A stretch of DNA of 64,000 nucleotides from Bacteroidales bacterium (GTDB taxonomy: Bacteria; Bacteroidota; Bacteroidia; Bacteroidales; UBA4181), in NCBI GenBank assembly GCA_031275285.1, contig JAISOY010000082.1, positions 38,496-102,495 on the forward strand, written 5' to 3'. Below, piece by piece: positions 36,467-45,901 of the stretch. The translations under genes and the position numbers were made by a program. The notes under the pieces were generated by a model. It saw nothing but the letters and a program-made list of their open reading frames with translations, ran no database searches and was not told where the DNA came from. How positions within the stretch are numbered: position 1 is the first letter of the stretch; every line of letters begins with the position of its first letter.

Positions 36467-36781
36467 TTACCCTTCTTTTTCTTGATAAAAAGAAGCAACT
36501 GAGCGAAGCGGTCTCACGAACACCATATAAATTATCTTTGGTGAGTAAAAATCAAGACTTGCTTCCTCAGCGACCAGCCACTGCACGCTACGGAACGCCG
36601 GAAGGACTACCTGCGGTGAGATCGCTCCGCTAATTTCGCCTGACGGCTCAGACAGCTTCCGGCTTGCCCCTTCATTTAGCAGGACTGGTGCCCGCTTCCG
36701 GAAGGTCAGGCCTTCCAGGTGTAACACCACTGTATGAGTAGGGGAACAGAAAATATGATAATGTGAACTAAATATGAACAT
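36467..36781 (-). CDS. Small ORF of doubtful coding status in a composition-shifted patch
   Basis: An open frame of 104 codons with richer G+C and arginine/serine-heavy translation (RKRAPVLLNEGASRKLSEPS, then AFRSVQWLVAEEASLDFYSP) unlike neighbouring genes. No signal, fold or family is recognised. Its start coincides with the 3' end of copy 4 of the ~95-bp repeat. It looks more like a dispersed repeat element that happens to be open than a normal gene, but translation cannot be excluded. Confidence 0.25.
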   Translation of the reverse strand: MFIFSSHYHIFCSPTHTVVLHLEGLTFRKRAPVLLNEGASRKLSEPSGEISGAISPQVVLPAFRSVQWLVAEEASLDFYSPKIIYMVFVRPLRSVASFYQEKEG

Positions 36782-36862
36782 CTACTCATCATATTTAATA
36801 ACCGTAGTTAATTTGATCAATGCCACTTAAGAAAATAATGGATAGCACTGAGTGCTTGAAGT
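36780..36862 (-). repeat. Dispersed ~95-bp repeat, copy 4 (inverted, diverged)
   Basis: On the minus strand it reads AAGCACTCAGTGCTATC, then TTTTCTTAAGTGGCATTGAT and an altered CTACGGTTATTAAATATGAT tail. The palindrome is at 36844-36856. It is clearly related to copies 1-3 but more diverged in its second half. It ends at the start of the small ORF on the same strand. Confidence 0.75.
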
Positions 36863-36930
36863 TGAATTGATCATAAAAATGATTGTAATTACCATTCATC
36901 CGATCGGTTTTTCCTGATGATCCCAATCAT

Positions 36931-38952
36931 TTAAAACTTACAGACTGCCTGTAATTTTAATTCTGAATACCTGTTGCCCTGTATCATGTTTAATCCACTA
37001 CCGATTGTTTTTTTGTCCGTATATTGGGTAATTGCATATTTAATCCTGAAATCGATATGCTCACCGAATGAATATTTCACTAACATATATAAGCGGGTAC
37101 CCTGATCATAGAAAGCCGGAATACTAAACGCATGCAACATGTCGTTCTCATAGGAATAGATCCGGGCATTGTAATCCCCGGAATCGAAGATTGCGTAACG
37201 GGCTGTAATTTGTAACGGAAAGTTGTTGAAAAGTTTGACTTGAATGTCTTGTGCCAGAAAATATCCGTTACTGAGCGTATTGTCTTTTCGGTAATTTTTT
37301 ATTTCCCAATGATTCCCAATTCTTATGTGTTCGTTTAATTGATGTGAAAACATCATTTTTACGGACATAGTCCTTACTGAAATAGTTCTGTTGACCGTCG
37401 ATTCCTGCTGATTTTCTTCTTTTTCTTTGTATTTTGCCTGGATATATATCCTGGTATCCCTAACAGGTGTATAGTCTGCCTGCAATAATATATCCCTGCC
37501 GTATGAAGGTGAATATGCCCGGTATTGTAACCAGGGGAAACGGAATATATCAACATAAGAAGAAAAGCGCCACCGGCCTCCGGGATTCCAGTTCCACCCC
37601 ATAAAAAAGCCTTCCTCATTATTATTGCGTGTATTTTCTCCCGGTGCGTTGCCATATAAGGCATGAAAGTCTTTTGCATAATAACGGTACAATATATTTG
37701 CTGTGAGGTGTTCACTAACGAGCATTTGCGCTCCGTAAAGGAGTCCGTAGGCACCGTTCGGGCATAATGCCTGTTCTCCATAGACAATAATATCTCCCAG
37801 ATGAACCCGGAAATCAATGCTATAGTTGCTGCCCGACCTTCCTTTAAATGCAAAATAATTATAGATGTAAGAATTCGGTATGAGGGGAACCTCAAAACGA
37901 TAGTGGGTCGCGGTTGCACCAATATGCCAATCGGGACGGGTGAGTGAAATGTTCGCCCCGGTTACCTGTTCTTTGATCGCATCCTTTTGTGCAATTTCAT
38001 TTGGGGTCCGGTGATAACCCGTATTTACATGAGTAGATACGGAAAGTATTTTTCCATCTTCACTCTCTTCTGAAACAGTTGCATCAATGGCTTTTCTTGA
38101 GTAAAAAATAGTCAGGTGAAAAGGGCGAAGCCGGAAAGTACTTCCGATACCCCTGAAGAAGCGGTTTTCACCAGCCGATCCGTATCGTCTCAGTCTTTCG
38201 TTATACCGCATGGTATTCAGGGTCATAGCGCTTTTCCCATAGTTCAATCCCGACCATAATACCAGTCCCTGACCGAAATCGGTACGGAAATCACCCAGGG
38301 TCAATGATTTCAATAATCCGTTTGTATTGACCTGAAGATGTCCGGAATAGAAATCAAATCCATACGGATTATTTTTTCTGAAAAAGCTTTCTCCGGGATC
38401 TTTTTCTGCAGTGAACCCGAAATGAACCTTGTCGGCATATTTGAAAACGTATTTGAGATATATTTTAGCCGGGCTACCAGAATATTTATTCTCAATAGAA
38501 TCCGGGCGTGTGTATCCTTCCTGTTTTTGTAATACGGTTTGCATGCCTGTAATCAACTTATGCCTTCCATAGCGTATCACTCGTTCCGGTTTGATCTTTG
38601 TTATCTCCTGCCTCTTTTCCAGTGATATGAACGGTTGTAGGGATTGAGCCAGTTCGGGTGTAAATCCGTACAGATAGGCAATTTCATAATATGAAAGGAT
38701 AGCACCCGCCTTTTTCACATGATCCAGCAGACTTTTGACCTGGAAATCCGTTAACCAGAATAACCTTGCCAACTCTTCATGATCCGCCTGGTTGATGTAT
38801 ACGGGATTATTGCTCAATTCTTCCAGTAATTCAGGCAATTGATCCAAATCCTGTTCTTCGTCCCGGTCGGCTATATCCGTAAGAATTGTCCGGAACAGCT
38901 CATGATCGACTTGTGCCTCTGTTTTTAAAGTGAGGAATGTAACTACGATCAT
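36931..38952 (-). CDS. helix-hairpin-helix domain protein with predicted outer-membrane barrel
   Basis: A 673-residue protein. Residues 25-120 hold a ComEA-like helix-hairpin-helix pair (VYINQADHEELARLFWLTDF and LSYYEIAYLYGFTPELAQSL). The remaining 550 residues are strand-rich with repeated aromatic/glycine patterns and end in ELKLQAVCKF, like an outer-membrane barrel. The annotated ATG gives a weak signal peptide (MIVVTFLTLKTEAQ) with no basic residues. The preceding in-frame codons encode IKKIYI, so a rare start (ATT or ATA) a few codons earlier would make a better one. It follows the PorV-like gene by 33 bases in one operon. The HHH part might contact DNA or serve as a protein module; the function is unknown. 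Confidence 0.82.
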   Translation of the reverse strand: MIVVTFLTLKTEAQVDHELFRTILTDIADRDEEQDLDQLPELLEELSNNPVYINQADHEELARLFWLTDFQVKSLLDHVKKAGAILSYYEIAYLYGFTPELAQSLQPFISLEKRQEITKIKPERVIRYGRHKLITGMQTVLQKQEGYTRPDSIENKYSGSPAKIYLKYVFKYADKVHFGFTAEKDPGESFFRKNNPYGFDFYSGHLQVNTNGLLKSLTLGDFRTDFGQGLVLWSGLNYGKSAMTLNTMRYNERLRRYGSAGENRFFRGIGSTFRLRPFHLTIFYSRKAIDATVSEESEDGKILSVSTHVNTGYHRTPNEIAQKDAIKEQVTGANISLTRPDWHIGATATHYRFEVPLIPNSYIYNYFAFKGRSGSNYSIDFRVHLGDIIVYGEQALCPNGAYGLLYGAQMLVSEHLTANILYRYYAKDFHALYGNAPGENTRNNNEEGFFMGWNWNPGGRWRFSSYVDIFRFPWLQYRAYSPSYGRDILLQADYTPVRDTRIYIQAKYKEKEENQQESTVNRTISVRTMSVKMMFSHQLNEHIRIGNHWEIKNYRKDNTLSNGYFLAQDIQVKLFNNFPLQITARYAIFDSGDYNARIYSYENDMLHAFSIPAFYDQGTRLYMLVKYSFGEHIDFRIKYAITQYTDKKTIGSGLNMIQGNRYSELKLQAVCKF

Positions 38953-38985
38953 TATGTAAATCTTCTTTATCCCATAAGTTTGATT

Positions 38986-39831
38986 TTATAGATTTACCGA
39001 TATGGATACATGGGGACTATACCCCAGTACCTGGTGGTGTGTGAATGCCATGTCTAAAGAAAGCAGTTTCCACTTATATCCTATTCCGAATGCATATTGA
39101 TACATGGGCCCTGAGGATATTCCGCAACGCAGGAACAACGACTTGATGGGAATGACTTCCAGTCCGGCTTTGAAAATAGCTTTCATTCGCGTGTCTTTCT
39201 CAGTTTCAATACTGATGATGGCTTTTTCATGGATAGAATATTCCAGGCCAAGGCGCATGATAGTGGGTATGTATTCTGTCGGATTTGCTTTTTGTCTGCT
39301 TCTTGAAATATTAAAGATATGTGCTCCTATGGTCAGGTTATCCATCGGTTTGCACAACAGTCCTATTTCAGCGCTTAACATGTTGAAATTGCCATAATCA
39401 TAAGAAAAATGGGTATGGAAATAATCCATCTGAACACCCAGGGCGAACTTTTCACCCAGTTTCCTGGCAATGGCTAATCCGATCTTTGTTTCATTGTATT
39501 TAGCATATCCGAAATACCGGTAGTTCAACCCAATAATAGTCGCTTTGACAGGCATGGCCAAACTTCCAGCCTGTACGGAAAGGCTCTTCACATTCAACCT
39601 GTTCTCGTAATACATGGCAGCAGCAAAGTTTTCCAGCCAGGCTAATCCGGCCTGGTTATTTGCCGAAGACCAGATATCAGTATGGGTCACCGATGCATGG
39701 GCCATACCTGCAGATCGGGCTCCTGAAGGAAAATTATCATTTCCTCCCAGACAATAAATAACATGATTGCATGATACAACAAGAAACAGTAATCTCCCCA
39801 CCCATATATTTTTCCCGCATCCCATAAGCAA
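38986..39831 (-). CDS. PorV/PorQ-like outer-membrane beta-barrel protein
   Basis: A 281-residue protein with an N-terminal signal (WVGRLLFLVVSCNHVIYCLG) and the opening FPSGARSAGMAHASVTHTDI, then SSANNQAGLA, typical of the PorV/PorQ/UPF0164 barrel superfamily. Alternating strands follow to the end (LGYSPHVSISVNL). PorV shuttles type IX substrates; PorQ and others have less clear roles. Which member this is cannot be decided, but the HHH-barrel partner downstream suggests a separate conserved pair. ATG 39825 is an alternative start. A TATATTTG promoter is at 39881. Confidence 0.72.
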   Translation of the reverse strand: MLMGCGKNIWVGRLLFLVVSCNHVIYCLGGNDNFPSGARSAGMAHASVTHTDIWSSANNQAGLAWLENFAAAMYYENRLNVKSLSVQAGSLAMPVKATIIGLNYRYFGYAKYNETKIGLAIARKLGEKFALGVQMDYFHTHFSYDYGNFNMLSAEIGLLCKPMDNLTIGAHIFNISRSRQKANPTEYIPTIMRLGLEYSIHEKAIISIETEKDTRMKAIFKAGLEVIPIKSLFLRCGISSGPMYQYAFGIGYKWKLLSLDMAFTHHQVLGYSPHVSISVNL

Positions 39832-39880
39832 TAAGTTTGTGGCACAACCAGAGCCGACAAAACTATGTTGTATATCACTT

Positions 39881-39888
39881 CAAATATA
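39881..39888 (-). promoter_or_regulatory. TAnnTTTG -7 promoter element for the barrel/HHH operon
   Basis: Minus-strand TATATTTG, 50 bases before the ATG at 39831. It fits leftward transcription of the two-gene unit. Confidence 0.6.
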
Positions 39889-40027
39889 CAAAGTTTTTCA
39901 ATAAATGTATTATAGGAATAAAATTATATTTTTTGTTCAAATAATATAAGCCATGAATCGAGCTATGTAGTATAAGTTCGATTCATGGCTTAATATTTTA
40001 TTCCACGAAGAGAGGATGACTTTATTT

Positions 40028-42877
40028 CTAGCGTTCTATTATAATTCTTTCAACGCTTGGTTTTTCTCCCGTCCCATCATATATATGGATAAAATATATT
40101 CCTGATGGAAGATCACTGACACTAAATTTTACTCGTTCCCCTTTGGAACTTTTCCTCCTAAGCATGTTACCCAGATTATCATAAAGCCTGATATCGAAGA
40201 TTGCTGTTTTGGAAGATAAACTGCCTATACCAGATACCATTTGCCTTTCTTCATTAATCAAAGCGTATTTTTCAGTATCTAGTTCAATATTTAAAATATT
40301 TGATGCCGGATTAGGATATGACATACTGTAAATTCCTCCTCCACCGTCAATAATTTCCAGGGTCCATGAAGCTGTAGAAGTTGAACCGCAGGCATTGTAG
40401 GCGTAACACCGTACGGTTTTGATACCCACGGTAGTAAACGTTATATGTATAGAGTGTTGATTGTTAGCGCCCTGTGTCGTTCCATCATGGGTCCATACGT
40501 AGGTACTTTCTAAGTTGATAGGACTGGTGCTAAATGTTAGACCTCCCCCCGTTCTGTCTTTTTTGGGACCACTTACGGTAAAATTATCCGGAGGACCGAT
40601 GTTTATGTATTTCCTTTTTACCGGAAATGATTCATCTCCGATGATAAGCCTGGCATCAATATATCCGTCTCCATTGCCGGTGGCTCTGAAGGACTTCGAT
40701 GTGCCTGCCGAATTATCAGTAGGTGCTAAATTGCTGCTACATGACCATCTTATTTGACTTACATTCAGACTGCTTGGCAAATTGCTGATGGTGAAATTCC
40801 CTGTCGAACAAACGAGATCAGGACCTTCTATTTTAATATTATCCGGTATCCCACTCGTAAAAGTACAAACATCACTGGGCAATGACTCTCCGTAACTATT
40901 TACTGCCGTGATATACATGGAATAGGATTTTGCCATCTGTAATTCGTAAGTCCCGCTATTTCTATTAAAAGTAGTACCGGAAAATTCTCCGTTCACATAT
41001 AATTTATAGGTTAATGCTTCCGTCGATAATGGGACATCCCATTTCAGGTTACAACTTGTAGTGGATATGTTGCCAACGACGAAATTAGTAAGCCTGGTCG
41101 GTTTGCCCGGAATAGTATATTTTATACCAAGCTTTACATTCTTCAGTTCCATGCCGTCTGTATTTTCAGAGTTGTGTTTAAGCACAATTAAAAATTTATC
41201 GATAGTGACTCGTACAACATTATCCGTAACATCTATTTTATTTTTTTCGGTGAATTGACTATACTCAACCGTATCGATTGTTCGATAATTCATTGGTTGC
41301 TGGTCAGTTTCATACCATGCTAACGCGCCGTCATTTATAGCAAAACCAGCCATAGTAAAGTGGCGGAAAATAATTTTTCCTTTGGTTTGTCCTTGTTTCC
41401 CTATATCGGTACGATTGACATCAAAAATAAGTTCAGCCTTGTCTATTCTGGCATTTGCAGGAATATCCGACAAATCAAAAGTTAAGCATCCACGTCCCTT
41501 AAAATTAGATGCAGTATCTCTGCCTATTAAAAGTGGCGCATGTGGGATCATCATATAAGAATTGTTGCGGTAATTTGATATCAGGTTATAAGGGTATTCG
41601 TATGGGACTGTTTTTGTCATTTCATGTGTTTGGGTTGTGGGAACAGCTTGTAAAGTCCGGACAGTAATAGATTCACTCGGCTCCGAATTTCCTGCCGAAT
41701 TATACGCAACCACTTTAATGCTGTAAGATGTCTCTGGTTGACAACCTGTTATTGTAGCCGACGTATTACTGTAACTTGTACCCTGTAATACATTATTGAT
41801 ATATAATTTATAGCCGCCAACATTTCCCCATACAGTATTCCACGTGACTTTAAACGAATTTTCCGTTATATCACCCGATCTAAGATTGGTCGGAGCGGAT
41901 GGAACTAAAAACATTAAGATGCCGGCTTTCCAACCGTAAGCCCCTATATCATTACGCTCCGTTCCCTGACACGGAGGAAATAATACATCATTCCATTCTT
42001 CATCCGGATCACCGGCATCAATATCGGGTGATCCAGATGACAAACGATAATCTCCGGAAGAAGGGTTAACAAAGAGAGGATCATTGTTGACAATATTGTT
42101 TGTAGTAAGAGAACTGAAACCATCATTAAACATGAGCGTAGTCCCTCCTCTTACATTGCAATAAGAAACCGAAACTGAAGACATTTCATTTATGGAAAAC
42201 TCATATTGACAACCTGGATTTCGAATGATATTATTCTTTGATGTTACTATGTGATCCCAAGAATAGATGCATGAATTTCCGGAATTATTTACTATAGTAT
42301 TATTGTATAAAAAGGTTTTTAAACTTCCTCCACATCCTCCTAGGTATATAATCCGATATGCATTATTTCCATAAATTAAAGTATTCTGTATTGTACCTTC
42401 AGAACAATACATTTGTATAACAGACTCGTATTCAGATGTATGATTATTTGTGATGATGAGGTTGGAAAGTATTAATTCGCTACTAGCATTCGAATAAATA
42501 GCACCATTAGTTCCCCCTGTAATAGTGAAACCATATATTTCAGAATAACTTGCATAATAAAATTTGATTGTTTTCTCTAGACCACTACCATTAATCGTTA
42601 CATTTTGAGGATTTGTCGGATTTCCAACCAACTTTATTATTTTCTGGCTGATATTCAGTTGTTCATTGTAAGCACCATCGGATACTTTTATGCTATGACC
42701 TGAACTAGCTCTGTTGATAGCAGATTGTATCGTCCGGAACGGCGCTGATTGTGTTCCCGGATTATTATCATTTCCATCAACGGATACATACCAATTATAT
42801 GAATTGGACATAACATTCTTCGTTGTTGCAAATACTGTCAGTGTTAAACACATAAATAAGTACAATACTTTTTTCAT
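40028..42877 (-). CDS. secreted parallel beta-helix / fibronectin type III protein with type IX sorting domain
   Basis: A 949-residue type IX secretion cargo. A signal peptide is followed by a right-handed beta-helix of the DUF1565/pectate-lyase-like kind (about 28-310; it starts WYVSVDGNDNNPGTQSAPFR and has NNTIVNNSG repeats). Next come an FN3 domain (about 325-410), a DNRLRE/CBM96-like module (about 415-590, GCLTFDLSDIPANARIDKAE), a second FN3 (about 595-680), Ig/PKD-like modules (685-850) and a C-terminal sorting domain (SYPNPASNILNIEL, later LPSGIYFIHIYDG). The last part directs export and surface attachment by the system of which GldM/GldN are members. It may bind or cleave a polysaccharide; no catalytic residues were assigned. 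It is a single gene. Confidence 0.88.
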   Translation of the reverse strand: MKKVLYLFMCLTLTVFATTKNVMSNSYNWYVSVDGNDNNPGTQSAPFRTIQSAINRASSGHSIKVSDGAYNEQLNISQKIIKLVGNPTNPQNVTINGSGLEKTIKFYYASYSEIYGFTITGGTNGAIYSNASSELILSNLIITNNHTSEYESVIQMYCSEGTIQNTLIYGNNAYRIIYLGGCGGSLKTFLYNNTIVNNSGNSCIYSWDHIVTSKNNIIRNPGCQYEFSINEMSSVSVSYCNVRGGTTLMFNDGFSSLTTNNIVNNDPLFVNPSSGDYRLSSGSPDIDAGDPDEEWNDVLFPPCQGTERNDIGAYGWKAGILMFLVPSAPTNLRSGDITENSFKVTWNTVWGNVGGYKLYINNVLQGTSYSNTSATITGCQPETSYSIKVVAYNSAGNSEPSESITVRTLQAVPTTQTHEMTKTVPYEYPYNLISNYRNNSYMMIPHAPLLIGRDTASNFKGRGCLTFDLSDIPANARIDKAELIFDVNRTDIGKQGQTKGKIIFRHFTMAGFAINDGALAWYETDQQPMNYRTIDTVEYSQFTEKNKIDVTDNVVRVTIDKFLIVLKHNSENTDGMELKNVKLGIKYTIPGKPTRLTNFVVGNISTTSCNLKWDVPLSTEALTYKLYVNGEFSGTTFNRNSGTYELQMAKSYSMYITAVNSYGESLPSDVCTFTSGIPDNIKIEGPDLVCSTGNFTISNLPSSLNVSQIRWSCSSNLAPTDNSAGTSKSFRATGNGDGYIDARLIIGDESFPVKRKYINIGPPDNFTVSGPKKDRTGGGLTFSTSPINLESTYVWTHDGTTQGANNQHSIHITFTTVGIKTVRCYAYNACGSTSTASWTLEIIDGGGGIYSMSYPNPASNILNIELDTEKYALINEERQMVSGIGSLSSKTAIFDIRLYDNLGNMLRRKSSKGERVKFSVSDLPSGIYFIHIYDGTGEKPSVERIIIER

Positions 42878-43222
42878 GGCAATACAAGTTTAGGTTAATA
42901 ATAAAGTTATTTCTTCTCTATTCCTTTAGCAATCATCCCAGTAGTAAAACGAGCATGATAGTTGTTGAACTATAAAATACTTTGTTTCATGCATAGAATT
43001 TCTACATCCATCCTTTGGCAAAAATAATTAAAAACCATTATGGATTTTTAAATCATAATAAATAAAAACCCAATCCGGCCTTTTGAGAAAGTGATAAAAA
43101 CCTTATTCTATAATTGAAGAGTCAATAACTTCTGTGCCTTCATATGTAAAAACGTAATATATAAAGTGATCTAAATCAAAAGATGTAATCAATTTAGATG
43201 TAATTGTATGGTTTTTCTGTAT
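42878..43222. other. 345-bp intergenic region
   Basis: The gap lies upstream of the beta-helix gene and downstream of the ROK gene, both leftward. It is AT-rich with no open frame of note, no repeat copy and no clear TAnnTTTG box or terminator. Confidence 0.4.
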
Positions 43223-44446
43223 TCAGGATTTATTGAAAAATTTTTCCCTTACTATGTGGCAGGCGCCGATGATTCCCGCACTTGTTCCCAGTTTGGATTT
43301 CTTTATTTTCACATCCTGGTTCACCAGATTCAGCGAATGCCGCCTCATGGCTGTTTGCATGGGTAGTTCCATGTAATCACTGACCTTGGATAAGGTTCCA
43401 CCTATGACGATCAATTCAGGATTGAATATATTGATCAACATGGCCATGCTTTGGCCCAGTTTCCATGCGATTTCTTCCAGTATCTCGATCACCAGCATAT
43501 CTTCATGTTCTGTTACGGCACGAAGAATATCATCCATGGTTATTTTATCGATCTCTTTAACAGAGGTCAGGAAGGAAGTGGCCCCCGATTGCAGCCTTTC
43601 TTTTACCTTCCTTTCAATAGCAGATCCGGAAACTTCTGTCTCCAGGCATCCCTTTTTGCCGCAATGACAGAGTATTTCATTATCGAACATGGGAATATGG
43701 CCTAATTCACCTGAGTAACCCGATTTGCCATAATAAAGTTTTCCGTCGCAAATGATACCCATTCCCAATCCCCAACTGATATTGATAAATAGAATATCCT
43801 TCTCGTTTTGCACGACGCCTCCGTTGCACTCCCCGAATGCCATAGCTCTTGAATCATTCTCTATGTAAGTCCGGATCTTGATCTGGGATTCGATAATAGC
43901 TGTTAATGGCTGTTCGTCAAAATAAAAGTAACTGTAACTGAATCCGTCAAAAGAATTGACCCGGCCTGTGAGATTGATACATGCCCCGACAATTTTATTC
44001 CGGTGAATACCTGAACTTTCAATAAAAGTATTGATAATTCCGCATAAACGGGCTAAGGATTCTTTGTTGTTCTCCAACTGATACCTGATGGACTCGGATG
44101 ATTTGATGGACTTATTATCTGCGCTTTGCAGGCCTATGGAGATGGATTTCCGTTTTACTTCCACGCCTAGATAATAGAAAGCCCTGGGATTGATGCCATA
44201 GATACTCGGCCTTCTTCCCCCGGTGGTATCTATCTTTCCAAGATCCTGAATGATGTTTTCTTCCATCAGTTCCCCGATCAGTTTGGTTACTGTGGGTATA
44301 CTATAACCGGTTTCTTTACTCAGGTGAGGAATGGTGTTATCACCACAGAAAGTTAGATTTCTGACCAATTCCTTTTTTAAATTGATGGTCTTTAACGCAG
44401 ATAAAGAAATATCTTCAGAAACATTATAGAGAAAAGATATGGCCAT
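43223..44446 (-). CDS. ROK family transcriptional repressor (NagC/XylR-like)
   Basis: A 408-residue regulator with an N-terminal winged helix (about 15-75, IPHLSKETGYSIPTVTKLIG) and a ROK sugar-kinase fold. The ATP/sugar-site region begins YLGVEVKRKSISIGLQSADN. The ROK zinc motif is GHIPMFDNEILCHCGKKGCL, with His and three cysteines. The sugar-binding segment is INISWGLGMGIICDG. The start at 44446 is placed 24 bases after a TACTTTTG box; an in-frame ATG at 44482 is upstream of that box. It is divergent from the AGE epimerase that opens the PUL, so it very likely represses that operon and responds to an amino sugar or its derivative. This replaces the hybrid two-component or ECF regulators found in many PULs. 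Confidence 0.9.
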   Translation of the reverse strand: MAISFLYNVSEDISLSALKTINLKKELVRNLTFCGDNTIPHLSKETGYSIPTVTKLIGELMEENIIQDLGKIDTTGGRRPSIYGINPRAFYYLGVEVKRKSISIGLQSADNKSIKSSESIRYQLENNKESLARLCGIINTFIESSGIHRNKIVGACINLTGRVNSFDGFSYSYFYFDEQPLTAIIESQIKIRTYIENDSRAMAFGECNGGVVQNEKDILFINISWGLGMGIICDGKLYYGKSGYSGELGHIPMFDNEILCHCGKKGCLETEVSGSAIERKVKERLQSGATSFLTSVKEIDKITMDDILRAVTEHEDMLVIEILEEIAWKLGQSMAMLINIFNPELIVIGGTLSKVSDYMELPMQTAMRRHSLNLVNQDVKIKKSKLGTSAGIIGACHIVREKFFNKS

Positions 44447-44469
44447 AGGTAATTTATTTATTAATAAAA

Positions 44470-44477
44470 CAAAAGTA
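44470..44477 (-). promoter_or_regulatory. TAnnTTTG -7 promoter element for the ROK gene
   Basis: Minus-strand TACTTTTG, with a TTG 23 bases upstream (44501-44503) as a possible -33 element. It defines the ROK start at 44446. Confidence 0.6.
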
Positions 44478-44626
44478 AGCAATATAATTTAAAATGACCA
44501 CAATATATTATAGATAAAAAAAATGAAATCTATTTTCCATCATTAATTTAAGTTAAATATTTTAAATAAATGAAATATTAATAAAATATTTTATGAATAT
44601 TTGTGTTATAATTAAAAAGTTTGCTT

Positions 44627-44634
44627 TATATTTG
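44627..44634 (+). promoter_or_regulatory. TAnnTTTG -7 promoter element of the PUL operon
   Basis: TATATTTG, with TTTG at 44600-44603 as a possible -33 element. It is 44 bases before the epimerase ATG at 44678. The AT-rich spacer between it and the ROK promoter (44478-44599) is where the ROK operator should lie. Confidence 0.65.
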
Positions 44635-44677
44635 CATGGTTAGTGTGATAATTTTCTTATCTGTAAGCTATAAAAGT

Positions 44678-45886
44678 ATGAGTGATCTGTATTCTTATGT
44701 ACATCTTTATAGGGGGGAGTTGTTGGATCGGGTAATTCCTTTTTGGATGTCTCAATCACCTGATGAAAAATTCGGAGGTTATTTCACATGCCTTGACCGT
44801 AAGGGCGAGGTGTTCGATACCGATAAATTTATGTGGTTACAAGGACGGCAGGTATGGTTCTTTTCTATGATTTATAACGAAATAGAAAAGAAACAGGAAT
44901 GGCTGGATATGGCTCTTCTGGGCGCACGGTTCATGCAAAAATATGGAATGGACGAATCAGGGAACTGGTATTTTTCATTGACCAGGGATGGGAAACCGTT
45001 GATACAACCCTATAATATTTTTTCGGATTGTTTTGCGGCCATGGGTTTCGGCGAATTATACAAGGCTACAGGAAACGACGAGTACAAAAAAATAGCCCTG
45101 TCTACTTTTCAATCCATAAAAAAACGTTCCGGGAATCCTAAAGGCATCTATAATAAAACCTATCCGGGAACACGTCCTTTAAAGGGTTTTTCTTTACCGA
45201 TGATCCTCTGTAATTTATCCCTGATCCTTGAAGATGTCGTAGGAACTTCTGAAGTAAACGATATGGTGCATCCGTTAATCGATGAAATACTGAATACTTT
45301 CTACCAGAAAGATTCCGGGCTGATCCTGGAAAATGTGGCGCCGGACGGCACTTTTGTCGATTGCTTCGAGGGCAGATGCATTAATCCGGGACATATCAAT
45401 GAATCTACCTGGTTCATGATGGATATAGCAGAAAGATACCATAATCAGGAATTGGCCGGAAAATCAGTGGAAATTTTACTTCGTTCCATTGAGTACGGAT
45501 GGGATAAGCAATATGGCGGAATTTTTTATTTTAAAGACATCAAAAATCATCCTCCGCAACAACTGGAATGGGATCAGAAACTCTGGTGGGTACATATCGA
45601 GACTTTGATAGCCACATTGAAAGGATACAGGCTTACCGGGAATGAGCAATGTCTCTCCTGGTTTCTGAAACTGCATGAGTATACCTGGGAGCATTTCCGG
45701 GATAACGATTATCCGGAATGGTACGGTTACCTGAATCGCCAGGGGGCACCGCTTCTGACCCTGAAAGGCGGTAAATGGAAAGGCTGCTTCCATGTTCCGA
45801 GGGGACTTTATCAGATATGGAAGACCTTAGAGTCAATTGAGAAGCAAGGGAGTGAAAAACATAAAGAAATGTCGCATATAAGTTGA
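44678..45886 (+). CDS. AGE family sugar 2-epimerase (N-acylglucosamine 2-epimerase-like)
   Basis: A 402-residue cytoplasmic (alpha/alpha)6 barrel. FGGYFTCLDRKGEVFDTDKF and MWLQGRQVWFFSMIYNE are characteristic of AGE/RenBP proteins, and the later EWDQKLWWVHIETLIATLKG segment carries the conserved catalytic histidine region. AGE enzymes interconvert GlcNAc and ManNAc; relatives epimerise cellobiose or mannose. An in-frame start at 44621 would lie within the promoter, so ATG 44678 is used. It opens the PUL operon, followed by SusC after 15 bases. Together with the ROK regulator it suggests that the locus yields a GlcNAc- or mannose-type sugar. Confidence 0.88.
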   Translation: MSDLYSYVHLYRGELLDRVIPFWMSQSPDEKFGGYFTCLDRKGEVFDTDKFMWLQGRQVWFFSMIYNEIEKKQEWLDMALLGARFMQKYGMDESGNWYFSLTRDGKPLIQPYNIFSDCFAAMGFGELYKATGNDEYKKIALSTFQSIKKRSGNPKGIYNKTYPGTRPLKGFSLPMILCNLSLILEDVVGTSEVNDMVHPLIDEILNTFYQKDSGLILENVAPDGTFVDCFEGRCINPGHINESTWFMMDIAERYHNQELAGKSVEILLRSIEYGWDKQYGGIFYFKDIKNHPPQQLEWDQKLWWVHIETLIATLKGYRLTGNEQCLSWFLKLHEYTWEHFRDNDYPEWYGYLNRQGAPLLTLKGGKWKGCFHVPRGLYQIWKTLESIEKQGSEKHKEMSHIS

Positions 45887-45901
45887 TTGTAATTTAAACT
45901 C

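Noticed and set aside
44621..44677. Longer N-terminus for the AGE epimerase
   Set aside because: The earlier start codon lies just before and within the -7 promoter box at 44627-44634 and cannot be on the transcript from it; the family also has no such extension.
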